Of a DNA stretch of 64,000 nt, positions 43,732 to 51,780 are shown piece after piece; position 1 is the stretch's first letter; every line of letters starts with the position of its first letter. The position numbers were made by a program, and so were the translations under genes. Below the pieces are notes generated by a model, which ran no database searches, was not told the origin of the DNA, and was given only the letters and a program-made list of their open reading frames with translations. Source of the stretch: Alphaproteobacteria bacterium LSUCC0684 (GTDB lineage Bacteria > Pseudomonadota > Alphaproteobacteria > Puniceispirillales > UBA1172); the NCBI GenBank assembly GCA_041228335.1, contig CP166130.1, forward strand, positions 1,698,638 to 1,762,637, given 5' to 3'.

Positions 43732-44232
43732 ATGGTATTGATGATGTTTACACCAGGCTGGATTTTCGACATAGCAGTTGCACGAACCGCGAGTGAATTC
43801 CTGTCTGCCGACATTGGAATTGAAGCTTTTGCCAAGAAATATGCTGAGGGACTGGCCAAATACTACACCACTCCCATTGACGTCGCACTCTTCAGCGATA
43901 CAGCACAGACTATTCTGGAATTTCTGTCGGAAATCGAGGCTGGAGATAGGGCGGTTGAATATCTCAACGATTTCATATACTTCAGACTCTATAATGAAAA
44001 CACCAGCACCCCCCGCAAGATGAAACCCATGTTCGGCTCCATTGAAGATGGCGTCAAAACACAGGAATACAAACCTGAAGAGACGATCAAAGCCTTTCGT
44101 GCTTATATCTTTGGGCTGAGATCGAACGCCGTCCCTACTGCACCGGATGGCTGGCGGCTTGAAACCGACGATCATATTGACAAGCTCAAATCAATTATCG
44201 AGCGTCAGGTCAGCATGCTGGATATGTTCTGA
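43732..44232 (+). CDS. 166-residue protein of unknown function between fliC and fliD
   Basis: A mostly helical, slightly acidic protein starting MVLMMFTPGWIF. It is not FlaF, FlbT or FlaG by any motif I know. It lies back-to-back with flagellin and converges with fliD, so a flagellin-related regulatory or chaperone role is possible. Several ATGs cluster at the start (43732, 43741, 43744), so the exact N-terminus is uncertain. A minus-strand frame across it was judged a shadow. Confidence 0.6.
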   Translation: MVLMMFTPGWIFDIAVARTASEFLSADIGIEAFAKKYAEGLAKYYTTPIDVALFSDTAQTILEFLSEIEAGDRAVEYLNDFIYFRLYNENTSTPRKMKPMFGSIEDGVKTQEYKPEETIKAFRAYIFGLRSNAVPTAPDGWRLETDDHIDKLKSIIERQVSMLDMF

Positions 44233-44249
44233 TCTACTTAGCATCTTCG

Positions 44250-45869
44250 TTATCTATTTGTATTTGCACGCCAGGTATCCATCATATTGGTCAAAGATTG
44301 CTCAGTTGATTTCATCATTTGCATGAGACTGTCCATCCGGGCAAAACGTTCAACGTAATTTGCCCTGAGGAATGCCATTTTCTCATCAAGATTATCGAGG
44401 TCTTCTTCATATCTGGTGACATCATCACGATAGCGGTTGATCTTGGCATCCAGATCATTATTACTTTTCAGATAGTCATCTGCCATCAACCTGAGCGCGC
44501 CAACTGCGCTGCGGCCCATATAGACTGTTGCACTGGTAACACCTGAACCAACTTCCAGCACAAGCCCGTTGGTATTCCCTGAATTTGATGAATAAACTCC
44601 ATTGCTCAACGTCATGGTATCACCATCAATGGTGGCGTTGCCGGAACCATCCACTGTCAACGCATAGGTACCGGGTGTCCAATTTGTGCCGCTGGCAGAA
44701 GCGCTGACGCTCGACGTTGAGGCGCTGAAACTGTTCTTGATCATGGCTGGAAAATTGGCTGGATTACTATCGAAAGCAGATTTGAACTTAGCAGCGTTAA
44801 GTGTAATACTTCCATCCCTCTCGGTCATTACACCAAAATTAGCCATATAAAGCGGATCATCCGCAAATCCATAGATCGCATTGGTAGTTATATTTTTTAG
44901 TGACCGTTTTAAACTAGCAATTGTTGGATCACTCACAAGAGGACCACTTTCTGCCCCGTTAGTGCCACGCAAACTCAACTCTCGCAACTTGCTGCCGAGC
45001 GTATTCATTTCATCCACCAGCGCCTGCATGATAACAAGCGCATCACTGGCACTGTGGCTTGCTGAAATAGTTTGCGCAGAGGAGGTGACGTCATTAAGCG
45101 TGAGACTAACCCCGTCAATCAGGTCGGTAATGGTATTGCTGTCTCTGGTAATCGCAACACCATCAAGACTCAAGGCGGCATCACTTGCCGCAACCGTTTC
45201 CTTTATGGCGTCATAACTGCTGTAGTCAAGCCCGGCAAGACCGCTGCTTGGAGTGAGTTCGGTTGCAACTATGTGCATTGCGTTGTCGACACCTGAAGAA
45301 GATTTGATCATCAGGCTATAGGCGTTAGTATCTGTTTTAACGATTGAAGCCGTCAGTCCTATGGCGGCATCATTAATCGTGTTGCAAACATCAGATAATG
45401 TATCTGCACCCGACGAAATCGAAAGAGTATTGGTAGCGGTGGCGTTTTGAGTAAAACTGCCACCACTCCATGTGCCAAAAGAAATTGCAAGCGAGCCTGC
45501 ACCAAGCGATTGATCCTGGCTCGTAAACCCATCAAAAACAAGGGTTTGCGCTTTGGCAAGACTGGCAATCTCTATATTATGGGAAAAGGTACTGGCAGTG
45601 GATCCATCTGTAATTGCAAGATTAATGGCAGAACTGCTCGATGCTGTTGACAGACTACTCAGATCGTTAAATGTGGCCAGGGATGCATCAAAATTTGCCA
45701 GTGCTGTCTTGACCTGCCCGAGCGCGGAGATGCTGACATTGCGGTATTCTATTTTCCCGTTGATTTGCTCTTCCTTAGGCACGCGCTCGGCATTGACGAG
45801 GGCATCGATGATCTCGGTGGTATTGAGACCACTGCCGACATTGAGCGCGCTGAGATAATCGGTTGCCAT
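44250..45869 (-). CDS. fliD: Flagellar filament cap protein FliD
   Basis: A 539-residue cap protein. The N-terminus (YLSALNVGSGLNTTEIIDAL) and the C-terminal coiled coil (INRYRDDVTRYEEDLDNLDE, MQMMKSTEQSLTNMM) match the family; the length is normal. I chose ATG 45869 (MATDYLS) over an upstream frame. A weak sigma-54-like site lies about 45 bases upstream on the same strand. Confidence 0.94.
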   Translation of the reverse strand: MATDYLSALNVGSGLNTTEIIDALVNAERVPKEEQINGKIEYRNVSISALGQVKTALANFDASLATFNDLSSLSTASSSSAINLAITDGSTASTFSHNIEIASLAKAQTLVFDGFTSQDQSLGAGSLAISFGTWSGGSFTQNATATNTLSISSGADTLSDVCNTINDAAIGLTASIVKTDTNAYSLMIKSSSGVDNAMHIVATELTPSSGLAGLDYSSYDAIKETVAASDAALSLDGVAITRDSNTITDLIDGVSLTLNDVTSSAQTISASHSASDALVIMQALVDEMNTLGSKLRELSLRGTNGAESGPLVSDPTIASLKRSLKNITTNAIYGFADDPLYMANFGVMTERDGSITLNAAKFKSAFDSNPANFPAMIKNSFSASTSSVSASASGTNWTPGTYALTVDGSGNATIDGDTMTLSNGVYSSNSGNTNGLVLEVGSGVTSATVYMGRSAVGALRLMADDYLKSNNDLDAKINRYRDDVTRYEEDLDNLDEKMAFLRANYVERFARMDSLMQMMKSTEQSLTNMMDTWRANTNR

Positions 45870-45912
45870 GGGTACCTTGTTCCTGTTGCCTTCGTGAATA
45901 ACGACCCATAGC

Positions 45913-45930
45913 ATGCAAGTTATATACCTT
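45913..45930 (-). promoter_or_regulatory. Possible weak sigma-54 promoter for fliD
   Basis: On the minus strand AGGTAT-ATAAC-TTGCA has the -24 GG and -12 GC exactly 10 bases apart and a perfect TTGCA, but the rest of the -24 (AGGTAT) is poor. The start would be near 45903, 34 bases before the ATG. Confidence 0.4.
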
Positions 45931-45995
45931 CTTTGCTGAAAGGGCCCATTTGGAGTATGATTAAGTTCTAATATTTAATTTTATCCAGGGTTTCC

Positions 45996-47714
45996 ATGTC
46001 GCCATCATCATCCGGTCATCTCATGCCAGCATCACGGCTGGCGCCGTTTTTTGCCCTTCTGGTGGGGATCGGGGTCGCCTTCGGCATCATGATGGCGATC
46101 GTGACGAACGGATTTGTTCTCGGTGTCCGGTCGCTCACCAGCATACGGGAGAATATGGGTTTTCTCGATTTTACGCTTGGCGGGGCCGAGCTGTCGCTTG
46201 CGCCGCTTCTGGCTATTCTGATCGCTGCCATGGCGATCCTGGTGATCCGGAAGGTCTTTGGTATCACGCGCTGGCACGGCCCGGCGGACAGTATCTATGC
46301 CGCGCACCGCACCGACAACGAACTTGATGTGAAGGCCGGGATGGGCTCGACGCTGGCGGCGTTTGTCTCGGCCAGCGGCGGCGCGTCGGTGGGTCAATAT
46401 GGCCCGCTGGTGCATTTCGGCGCCACGATCGGCAGTTTCCTCCGTCAGGTCACGGGCAACAGGCTAACAACGGATATTTTCATCGGCTGCGGGGTGGCCG
46501 GGGCGATTGCCGCCGGTTTCAACGCGCCAATAGCCGGCGTCGTCTTTGCCCATGAGGCAATCCTGCGGCATTTTTCGGTCCGTGCCGTCACCCCGATTGC
46601 CATTGCCAGCATCACCTCGGCGGGTATCAGCAAATGGATTTTCAGTGACAGCCACGCCTTTGCCGTGGTGCCGCCGATCTCGCTTGTCGAAACCCTGCCG
46701 GTTGCGCTGGTCGCCGGGCCAGTTTTCGGCATCATCGCGGTGCTTTACATGATGGCGATCCGGCGTTCAGCGCAACTCGCCGGCAGATCCGGCTATTCGC
46801 CAGCCGTACTGCTCCTGATTGCGGCGGTCCTGACAGGTCTGGTCGGGATGGTGCTGCCCGAAATTCTGGGGCTCGGCACCGGGGCGGTGCTCGACATGCT
46901 GAACATGAAACTGGCGCTGGCCATGCTGCTTGTCATCATGGTGGCGAAAACGGTCATGACGGCGCTATGTATTGGTTTCGGGCTTTTTGGCGGGCTGTTC
47001 TCCCCTGCCCTTTTCGTCGGGGCGGCGGCAGGGGGCAGTCTGCATCAGCTTCTCGGCGCGATCGGGATTACGGCAGGCGGGCCGGTGATGGTGGTCTGCG
47101 GCATGGCCGCGGTGGCAGGTGCGGTCATCGGCGCGCCGGTCTCCGCCATTCTCATCATGCTGGAAATGACCATGAGCTACAACTACGCGCTCGCCTCCAT
47201 GCTGAGCGTGGTGACGGCCGCGCTGATCAGCCAGTATCTTTACGGCCATTCCTTCTTTGACCGGCAGCTCCTCGATCGCGGCATCGATATCGCGCAAGGT
47301 CGCGGGCATCTGGAGATGATGGAGTTGTCGGTTGAGACCATCGTCGATCGGGAATTTCTTGCCGCCCGTCCCGATGAGACGAAAGATGCAATCCTGCCGC
47401 GGATGATCGAACAAGGTGTCAGCGAAGGATATGTGATAGATGGCAGCCGCTATGGGGGCAAATTCACCCTCAAGCAGCTGATCCCGCTTTCCGGCGGTGA
47501 GCGTATCGCAAGCGTGGCAGATCTCGAGGCCATCTCGATCAAGCATGATGCGTCGCTGATGCAGGCGATCGAGATTGCCAGTGACTTTGTTGGCGAGTCC
47601 ATCCCCGTCCTCAACCGGGAGACGGGCGAGATGATCGGCATCGTGACGGAAGGTGATATCTTCCAGCTGTATCTTAAGACCCAGTACACTATCATGGATC
47701 TGGAACATTCATGA
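45996..47714 (+). CDS. ClC-family chloride channel/transporter with C-terminal CBS region
   Basis: A 572-residue ClC protein with about 10-12 hydrophobic segments and a C-terminal CBS-type region (last ~150 residues, ending SIPVLNRETGEMIGIVTEGD). The family GREGP motif reads GQYGP, replacing the external gating Glu by Tyr. In FNAPIAGVVFAHEAI the position of the internal proton Glu appears to be Ala. So it may be an uncoupled channel rather than an H+/Cl- exchanger. It is embedded in the flagellar cluster between fliD and fliS with no clear functional link. Confidence 0.88.
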   Translation: MSPSSSGHLMPASRLAPFFALLVGIGVAFGIMMAIVTNGFVLGVRSLTSIRENMGFLDFTLGGAELSLAPLLAILIAAMAILVIRKVFGITRWHGPADSIYAAHRTDNELDVKAGMGSTLAAFVSASGGASVGQYGPLVHFGATIGSFLRQVTGNRLTTDIFIGCGVAGAIAAGFNAPIAGVVFAHEAILRHFSVRAVTPIAIASITSAGISKWIFSDSHAFAVVPPISLVETLPVALVAGPVFGIIAVLYMMAIRRSAQLAGRSGYSPAVLLLIAAVLTGLVGMVLPEILGLGTGAVLDMLNMKLALAMLLVIMVAKTVMTALCIGFGLFGGLFSPALFVGAAAGGSLHQLLGAIGITAGGPVMVVCGMAAVAGAVIGAPVSAILIMLEMTMSYNYALASMLSVVTAALISQYLYGHSFFDRQLLDRGIDIAQGRGHLEMMELSVETIVDREFLAARPDETKDAILPRMIEQGVSEGYVIDGSRYGGKFTLKQLIPLSGGERIASVADLEAISIKHDASLMQAIEIASDFVGESIPVLNRETGEMIGIVTEGDIFQLYLKTQYTIMDLEHS

Positions 47715-47723
47715 CGTATCTGT

Positions 47724-47770
47724 CCTGAGGGTGAGCCTCAGGTTTAACCTGTCAAGCCGGGCTTGTCAGG
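47724..47770. terminator. Two tandem hairpins after the ClC gene
   Basis: CCTGAGG-GTGAG-CCTCAGG (47724-47742) is followed by TTTAA. A second hairpin CCTGTCAAGC-CGG-GCTTGTCAGG (47748-47770) has one central mismatch. They lie between two convergent genes, so they could stop transcription from both sides. Confidence 0.6.
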
Positions 47771-48116
47771 CGAGGATGTCCACCTGCTGCGAGAAGCGGG
47801 GCTGATCTGCGTAAAGATTTGAAATTCGTGCAATTTTTGAGGCCGCCGACTGGTGAATATACCCGGGCGAGAGCATCGCACGGGCGCTCATGAACTGCTC
47901 GGAGGTGATGGTGGAGGGCGCGAAACGAGGGTGCGAGATCACACTTGCGGGCCGCTGGCTGTAGTCCTTATAGGGCGGATTGATCATCCCCACCGGTTCA
48001 AGCCCATGGCCGGTCTGGCGCAAGGATGGCACAGAATTTGCAGCAACGGGCAGAGGTGCCAGGACCTGTTGTGCTGGCATGACAAGGGAGGCTTGTGTCT
48101 GATCGACTGCAATCAT
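47766..48116 (-). CDS. 116-residue protein of unknown function
   Basis: A Pro/Ser/Gln-rich frame starting MIAVDQTQASLVMPAQ. It has no domain I recognise. It lies between the ClC gene and fliS on the opposite strand, and the likely fliS sigma-54 promoter lies inside it, on the other strand. It could be real or could be a long leader of other function; I give moderate weight because its frame is intact and occupies an otherwise empty region. Confidence 0.5.
   Translation of the reverse strand: MIAVDQTQASLVMPAQQVLAPLPVAANSVPSLRQTGHGLEPVGMINPPYKDYSQRPASVISHPRFAPSTITSEQFMSARAMLSPGYIHQSAASKIARISNLYADQPRFSQQVDILA
48027..48042 (+). promoter_or_regulatory. Sigma-54 promoter for fliS-fliT, inside an antisense gene
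   Basis: TGGCAC-AGAAT-TTGCA, a perfect -24/-12 pair. The start would be near 48054, giving a leader of about 118 bases to the fliS ATG at 48172. It lies within the leftward ORF at 47766-48116. Confidence 0.8.
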
Positions 48117-48171
48117 ATGAAATTTTTATCATATTTCCCTCAATAATAAAAGCCTGGAGTGCCCGAACCCC

Positions 48172-48573
48172 ATGTCTGTCAAGAAAATGATGCATGCCTA
48201 TACGGTTTCCGATCGCGAAGCGGTGGCGGAGTCCAATGATCCGGTTGCCATTGTCGCGCTTTTGTTTGATGAACTTATCCGCAACATGCAGGAATTTGTC
48301 CGTCAATCTGACCCTGAAACGGGAAAACCTGAAGATAAATCCTACCATTTCAGCCGTTCGCTGACCTTGATCTACGCCCTGCAATCCAGCCTGAATTTTG
48401 AACAAGGTGGCGATATCGCCAGCAACCTGTTCCGGCTTTACGAATATTCCCGCCAGCAGATGCTTCAGGACTGGAAAGGCAAAACAAGCGAACGCACCGA
48501 ACATGCCATTGCCGTTCTCGATGACATCAGGGACGCCTGGCAACAGATCAGCCGAAAAGGAGCTGCCGAATGA
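48172..48573 (+). CDS. fliS: Flagellin chaperone FliS
   Basis: A 133-residue helical chaperone. The motif VAIVALLFDELIRNMQEFVR and the four-helix pattern are typical of FliS. It binds the C-terminus of flagellin until export. Its TGA overlaps the next gene's ATG (ATGA, 48570-48573), so the two are coupled. A perfect sigma-54 promoter lies upstream. Confidence 0.9.
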   Translation: MSVKKMMHAYTVSDREAVAESNDPVAIVALLFDELIRNMQEFVRQSDPETGKPEDKSYHFSRSLTLIYALQSSLNFEQGGDIASNLFRLYEYSRQQMLQDWKGKTSERTEHAIAVLDDIRDAWQQISRKGAAE

Positions 48574-48860
48574 CCACCGCAATCGAGACGATCAACACGA
48601 TCAAATCTGTGAGCAACGACATCGAAGCGGCCATAACCGCAGGCAATATCAATGAAGCCATCAGCCTTGAAAACCTGCGACATGAGAAAATCAATTCCCT
48701 TGCGTCGATGGATCTTGAGGAAATCACCCCTGAAATCAGGCAGGAGCTCACCTCTATCCTTGGCCGTATTCAGGAGGATATCGACGTGATCGAAGCCGCC
48801 ATGCTCGAGCTGAACAAGACCACGGGCAAACAGGTGCGGCGGCTCAACGGCTATCGCTAG
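48570..48860 (+). CDS. FliT-like protein
   Basis: A 96-residue, wholly helical protein coupled to fliS by an ATGA overlap. The size and context match FliT, the FliD chaperone and regulator of FlhDC/FliI interactions in enterobacteria. No strict FliT motif is visible, so the call is by context. Confidence 0.6.
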   Translation: MTTAIETINTIKSVSNDIEAAITAGNINEAISLENLRHEKINSLASMDLEEITPEIRQELTSILGRIQEDIDVIEAAMLELNKTTGKQVRRLNGYR

Positions 48861-48895
48861 ATCACGGGCGCGCTGACCTCGGGGGTATTTCGAGT

Positions 48896-50002
48896 TTATT
48901 GTTCTGCCTGGGTCTGCGGCTTTTCGATAAGGTGCTTGCGCATTTTCTCGATCAGGGTGGTGCGCCGGAGCTTGAGCGCATCGGCGGCGTGACTGACCAG
49001 CCCGTCGTGCTTTTCCAGCGCCGCCTCGATCAAGGTGATCTCAATATCCTGAAGATGGCGGCGCAGATCAATATCGTCGAAATATTCAAACCAGTTGCGG
49101 TAATCCGATGTATGGGGTAGCGGCGGCCGGGCTGAAGAATCAGCGCTGATACGGGCAGGTTCCCCGAGATCGGCGGTGGCATTCCAGATAATTTCGGCTT
49201 CGATTTCGGGTTTCGGGGCCTTCATCCGGATCAGGTTTTCGCGCACCTGCTCGGCGCCGATCTCCTTGCCGGCAAAAAGCACCGCCGCGCGCTCCAGCAC
49301 GTTGCGCAGCTCACGCACATTGCCGGGCCAGGAATAGCGCATCAATTCGGCGACGGCCTCCTCATCAAAGGTGAAATCCGCGACATCGCCGTTCTTTCGC
49401 ATGACCCCGAGGATGCGTTCAATCAACTCCGGGATATCCACCTTGCGTTCGGCAAGGCTGGGAAGCTGCAGGGGAAAGACGTTGATCCGGTAATAGAGAT
49501 CCGCCCGGAAACTGCCTTCATCCACCTTGGCTTTGAGATTCTGGTGGGTGGCGCAGATCAGCCGGAAATCGACGCTGATATCCTTGCCGCCGCCGACACG
49601 CTGAATCTTGCGATCTTCGAGCGCCCGCAGAAGTTTGGACTGAAGCGAGAGGGGCATATCGCCAATCTCATCAAGGAAGAGCGTGCCGCCGGAGGCCAGT
49701 TCAAACCTGCCCTGGCGCGGCTTGTCGGCGCCGGTAAAGGCGCCTTTCTCATGGCCGAACAGTTCGGATTCAAGCAGTTCCGACGGAATGGCGGCGCAAT
49801 TCACGGAAACAAGATTGCCCTTTCGGGTCGAGGCATGATGGATGGCCTGGCTGACCATTTCCTTGCCTGTACCTGTCTCCCCCAGCACCAGCACCGTGGT
49901 CGAGGACGGCGCCACCATGCCGATCATGTTCTTGACCGCCATCATGGCGGCCGACTGGCCGGTGATAAACTGATCGATGCTGGCGCTCATCGGTACTGGC
50001 AC
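48896..50002 (-). CDS. Sigma-54 activator with AAA+ and Fis-type HTH, no N-terminal domain
   Basis: A 368-residue bacterial enhancer-binding protein. It starts almost directly at the AAA+ domain (Walker A GETGTGKE at 41-48, GAFTGA at 87-92) and ends in a Fis-type helix-turn-helix (about 325-360, [20 protein letters not shown]). The FleQ-type N-terminal receiver-like domain is missing. It could be constitutively active, or controlled by FlhG or its partner activator at 50223. No sigma-54 promoter for it is seen, so it may be at the top of the hierarchy. An internal ATG at 49990 is an alternative start. Confidence 0.88.
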   Translation of the reverse strand: MPVPMSASIDQFITGQSAAMMAVKNMIGMVAPSSTTVLVLGETGTGKEMVSQAIHHASTRKGNLVSVNCAAIPSELLESELFGHEKGAFTGADKPRQGRFELASGGTLFLDEIGDMPLSLQSKLLRALEDRKIQRVGGGKDISVDFRLICATHQNLKAKVDEGSFRADLYYRINVFPLQLPSLAERKVDIPELIERILGVMRKNGDVADFTFDEEAVAELMRYSWPGNVRELRNVLERAAVLFAGKEIGAEQVRENLIRMKAPKPEIEAEIIWNATADLGEPARISADSSARPPLPHTSDYRNWFEYFDDIDLRRHLQDIEITLIEAALEKHDGLVSHAADALKLRRTTLIEKMRKHLIEKPQTQAEQ

Positions 50003-50162
50003 TCATGGATAAACCAAAAGAATAATGTCCATATTTTGACAATATTTCCCTGAAATGTAAAGCCGCGTCAAAAAACCAACGCCTGCAAGAGGAAGATTTC
50101 AGGATTTTATTTTATCAATTAATACAACGGGTTGCGAAAAATTCTTCGATCCTGCCTCATCC

Positions 50163-50178
50163 TGGCAAGGATCTTGCC
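50163..50178 (+). promoter_or_regulatory. Sigma-54 promoter for the flbD-like activator and fliEFGH unit
   Basis: TGGCAA-GGATC-TTGCC, with GG and GC 10 bases apart. The start would be near 50190, about 33 bases before the ATG at 50223. It suggests that this activator is itself made in the sigma-54 tier. Confidence 0.8.
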
Positions 50179-50222
50179 TTGTCTGTTTCGAATTAACTTT
50201 TTGTGAACGAATAGAGGTTCCC

Positions 50223-51392
50223 ATGCCCCAGATACGGCTTGCCAAAGACCTTTTCGATGCGGCGGACGCCCTTGAGGCCATTCTGGCGCGACGCATGTTT
50301 GACATCAGCGGCCTGCCTGCGGGTGATGAGTTACCTTCGCAGGGATCCATTCTCATCTGCTCCCACGCCTATCAGGAGAAAGTCGGCGGGCGCGAGAAAA
50401 TCGTCGAACTTGCACGCCAGTCCAGGGCGCGGCAGATCATGATCATCCGGGAAGGTCAGGAAAGATTTGCGATCAGCACGGATCTGGGCGGCAAGATGCT
50501 CAGCCTTGATCTGCCGGCCGGGAAAAAGGTTGAGCCGGCGATGAATTACGGGCTGAACATGGCAGCTTCGCTGATCGATGCCGAAGGTCATCTGGCGGTG
50601 GGAAGCTCATCGAGCGAGTCCATGCTCAACCTGGCAAAGAAGGTGGCGGCCACCGATGTGACGGTTTTCATCAACGGGCCGACGGGCACCGGCAAGGAGG
50701 TTCTCTCCAGGTTTGTCCATGATCATTCGGCGCGCAAAGACAAGGCTTTTGTGGGCATCAACTGCGCGGCCATTCCCGAGAACATGCTTGAGGCCATTCT
50801 TTTCGGCCATGAGAAAGGTGCCTTTACCGGCGCATCCACCGCAAACAAGGGGATCTTCCGCGCCGCCGATGGCGGCACGCTGCTGCTCGACGAGATTTCA
50901 GAAATGCCGCTTGGCCTGCAGGCCAAGCTTCTGCGCGTGCTTCAGGAGAAGATTGTCACCCCTCTTGGCAGCCAGAACGAGATACCGGTTGACGTGCGCG
51001 TCATAGCCACCACCAACCGTTCCATGGCCGAAGAAATTCAGCGCGGGAATTTCCGCGAAGATCTGTTCTACCGGCTCAATGTCTTCCCGCTTCAGACCGC
51101 CAGCATCGCCGATCGCAGCGAGGATATCATCCCGATCACCACCGCGCTCCTGAAGCGGCACCACAGCGACCTTGCGACAATTCCCTGGATGGATGAAGCC
51201 GCCGCAAGCCAGCTGACCGGCTATCACTGGCCGGGGAATGTAAGGGAACTTGAAAACGTCTTGCAGCGCGCGCTTGTCCTGGCATCGGATGGCGTCATCA
51301 CTTCCGATGACATTATCTTCGATACCACCATGACGCATATGGCGCCGCCCCCACGGGAGGCCGGCATGCCCCAGCAGGCGCTGGCCCAGTAA
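50223..51392 (+). CDS. FlbD-like sigma-54 activator lacking a DNA-binding domain
   Basis: A 389-residue enhancer-binding protein. A poorly conserved N-terminal domain (about 1-120) without the phospho-Asp signature of a receiver is followed by the AAA+ core (Walker A GPTGTGKE 152-159, GAFTGA 199-204). It ends about 27 residues after the AAA+ lid (ITSDDIIFDTTM) with no Fis-type HTH, unlike Caulobacter FlbD. It resembles the DNA-binding-free FlgR type of Helicobacter/Campylobacter in this respect. It probably works with the Fis-containing activator encoded next to it. Confidence 0.85.
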   Translation: MPQIRLAKDLFDAADALEAILARRMFDISGLPAGDELPSQGSILICSHAYQEKVGGREKIVELARQSRARQIMIIREGQERFAISTDLGGKMLSLDLPAGKKVEPAMNYGLNMAASLIDAEGHLAVGSSSSESMLNLAKKVAATDVTVFINGPTGTGKEVLSRFVHDHSARKDKAFVGINCAAIPENMLEAILFGHEKGAFTGASTANKGIFRAADGGTLLLDEISEMPLGLQAKLLRVLQEKIVTPLGSQNEIPVDVRVIATTNRSMAEEIQRGNFREDLFYRLNVFPLQTASIADRSEDIIPITTALLKRHHSDLATIPWMDEAAASQLTGYHWPGNVRELENVLQRALVLASDGVITSDDIIFDTTMTHMAPPPREAGMPQQALAQ

Positions 51393-51418
51393 CAACATCA
51401 GTTTAAGAGGACGTGATC

Positions 51419-51745
51419 ATGAACGGCATCAAAGGCACAACCATCACCCAGCTCAGCACCAGCACGGCACTGACCGAGGCACGGGCGGCACTCAACGCGG
51501 CCAAGCTCAACCAGTCGGCAACATCCGAGGGGTTTGGCGACCGGCTTGGCAATGCGCTCAACGGCGTTGCCGAAGCGCAGAACAACGCCGCCGAACTTGC
51601 CCGGGCCTATGAAATGGGGATTGAAAACGACCTCAGCAAGGTGATGATCAGCCAGCAGATTTCCTCGCTTGGCTTTCAGCTCACCCTCAATGCAAGGAAC
51701 AAGGTCCTGAGCGCCTATAAAGATATCATGAACATGCCTGTGTAA
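51419..51745 (+). CDS. fliE: Flagellar hook-basal body complex protein FliE
   Basis: A 108-residue MS-ring/rod junction protein with the C-terminal pattern MISQQISSLGFQLTLNARNK and a QxxxAxELxRAYEMG-like middle. FliE connects the MS ring with FlgB. The ATG at 51419 follows AAGAGG; a GTG two codons earlier is possible. It starts 27 bases after the FlbD-like gene. Confidence 0.9.
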   Translation: MNGIKGTTITQLSTSTALTEARAALNAAKLNQSATSEGFGDRLGNALNGVAEAQNNAAELARAYEMGIENDLSKVMISQQISSLGFQLTLNARNKVLSAYKDIMNMPV

Positions 51746-51780
51746 ATCAGAACCCGCACCGGTGATTATGGAGAACAGAA

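Noticed and set aside
48040-48062. Minus-strand sigma-54-like TGGCACCTCTGCCC
   Set aside because: The -12 GC is not at the required 10-base distance.
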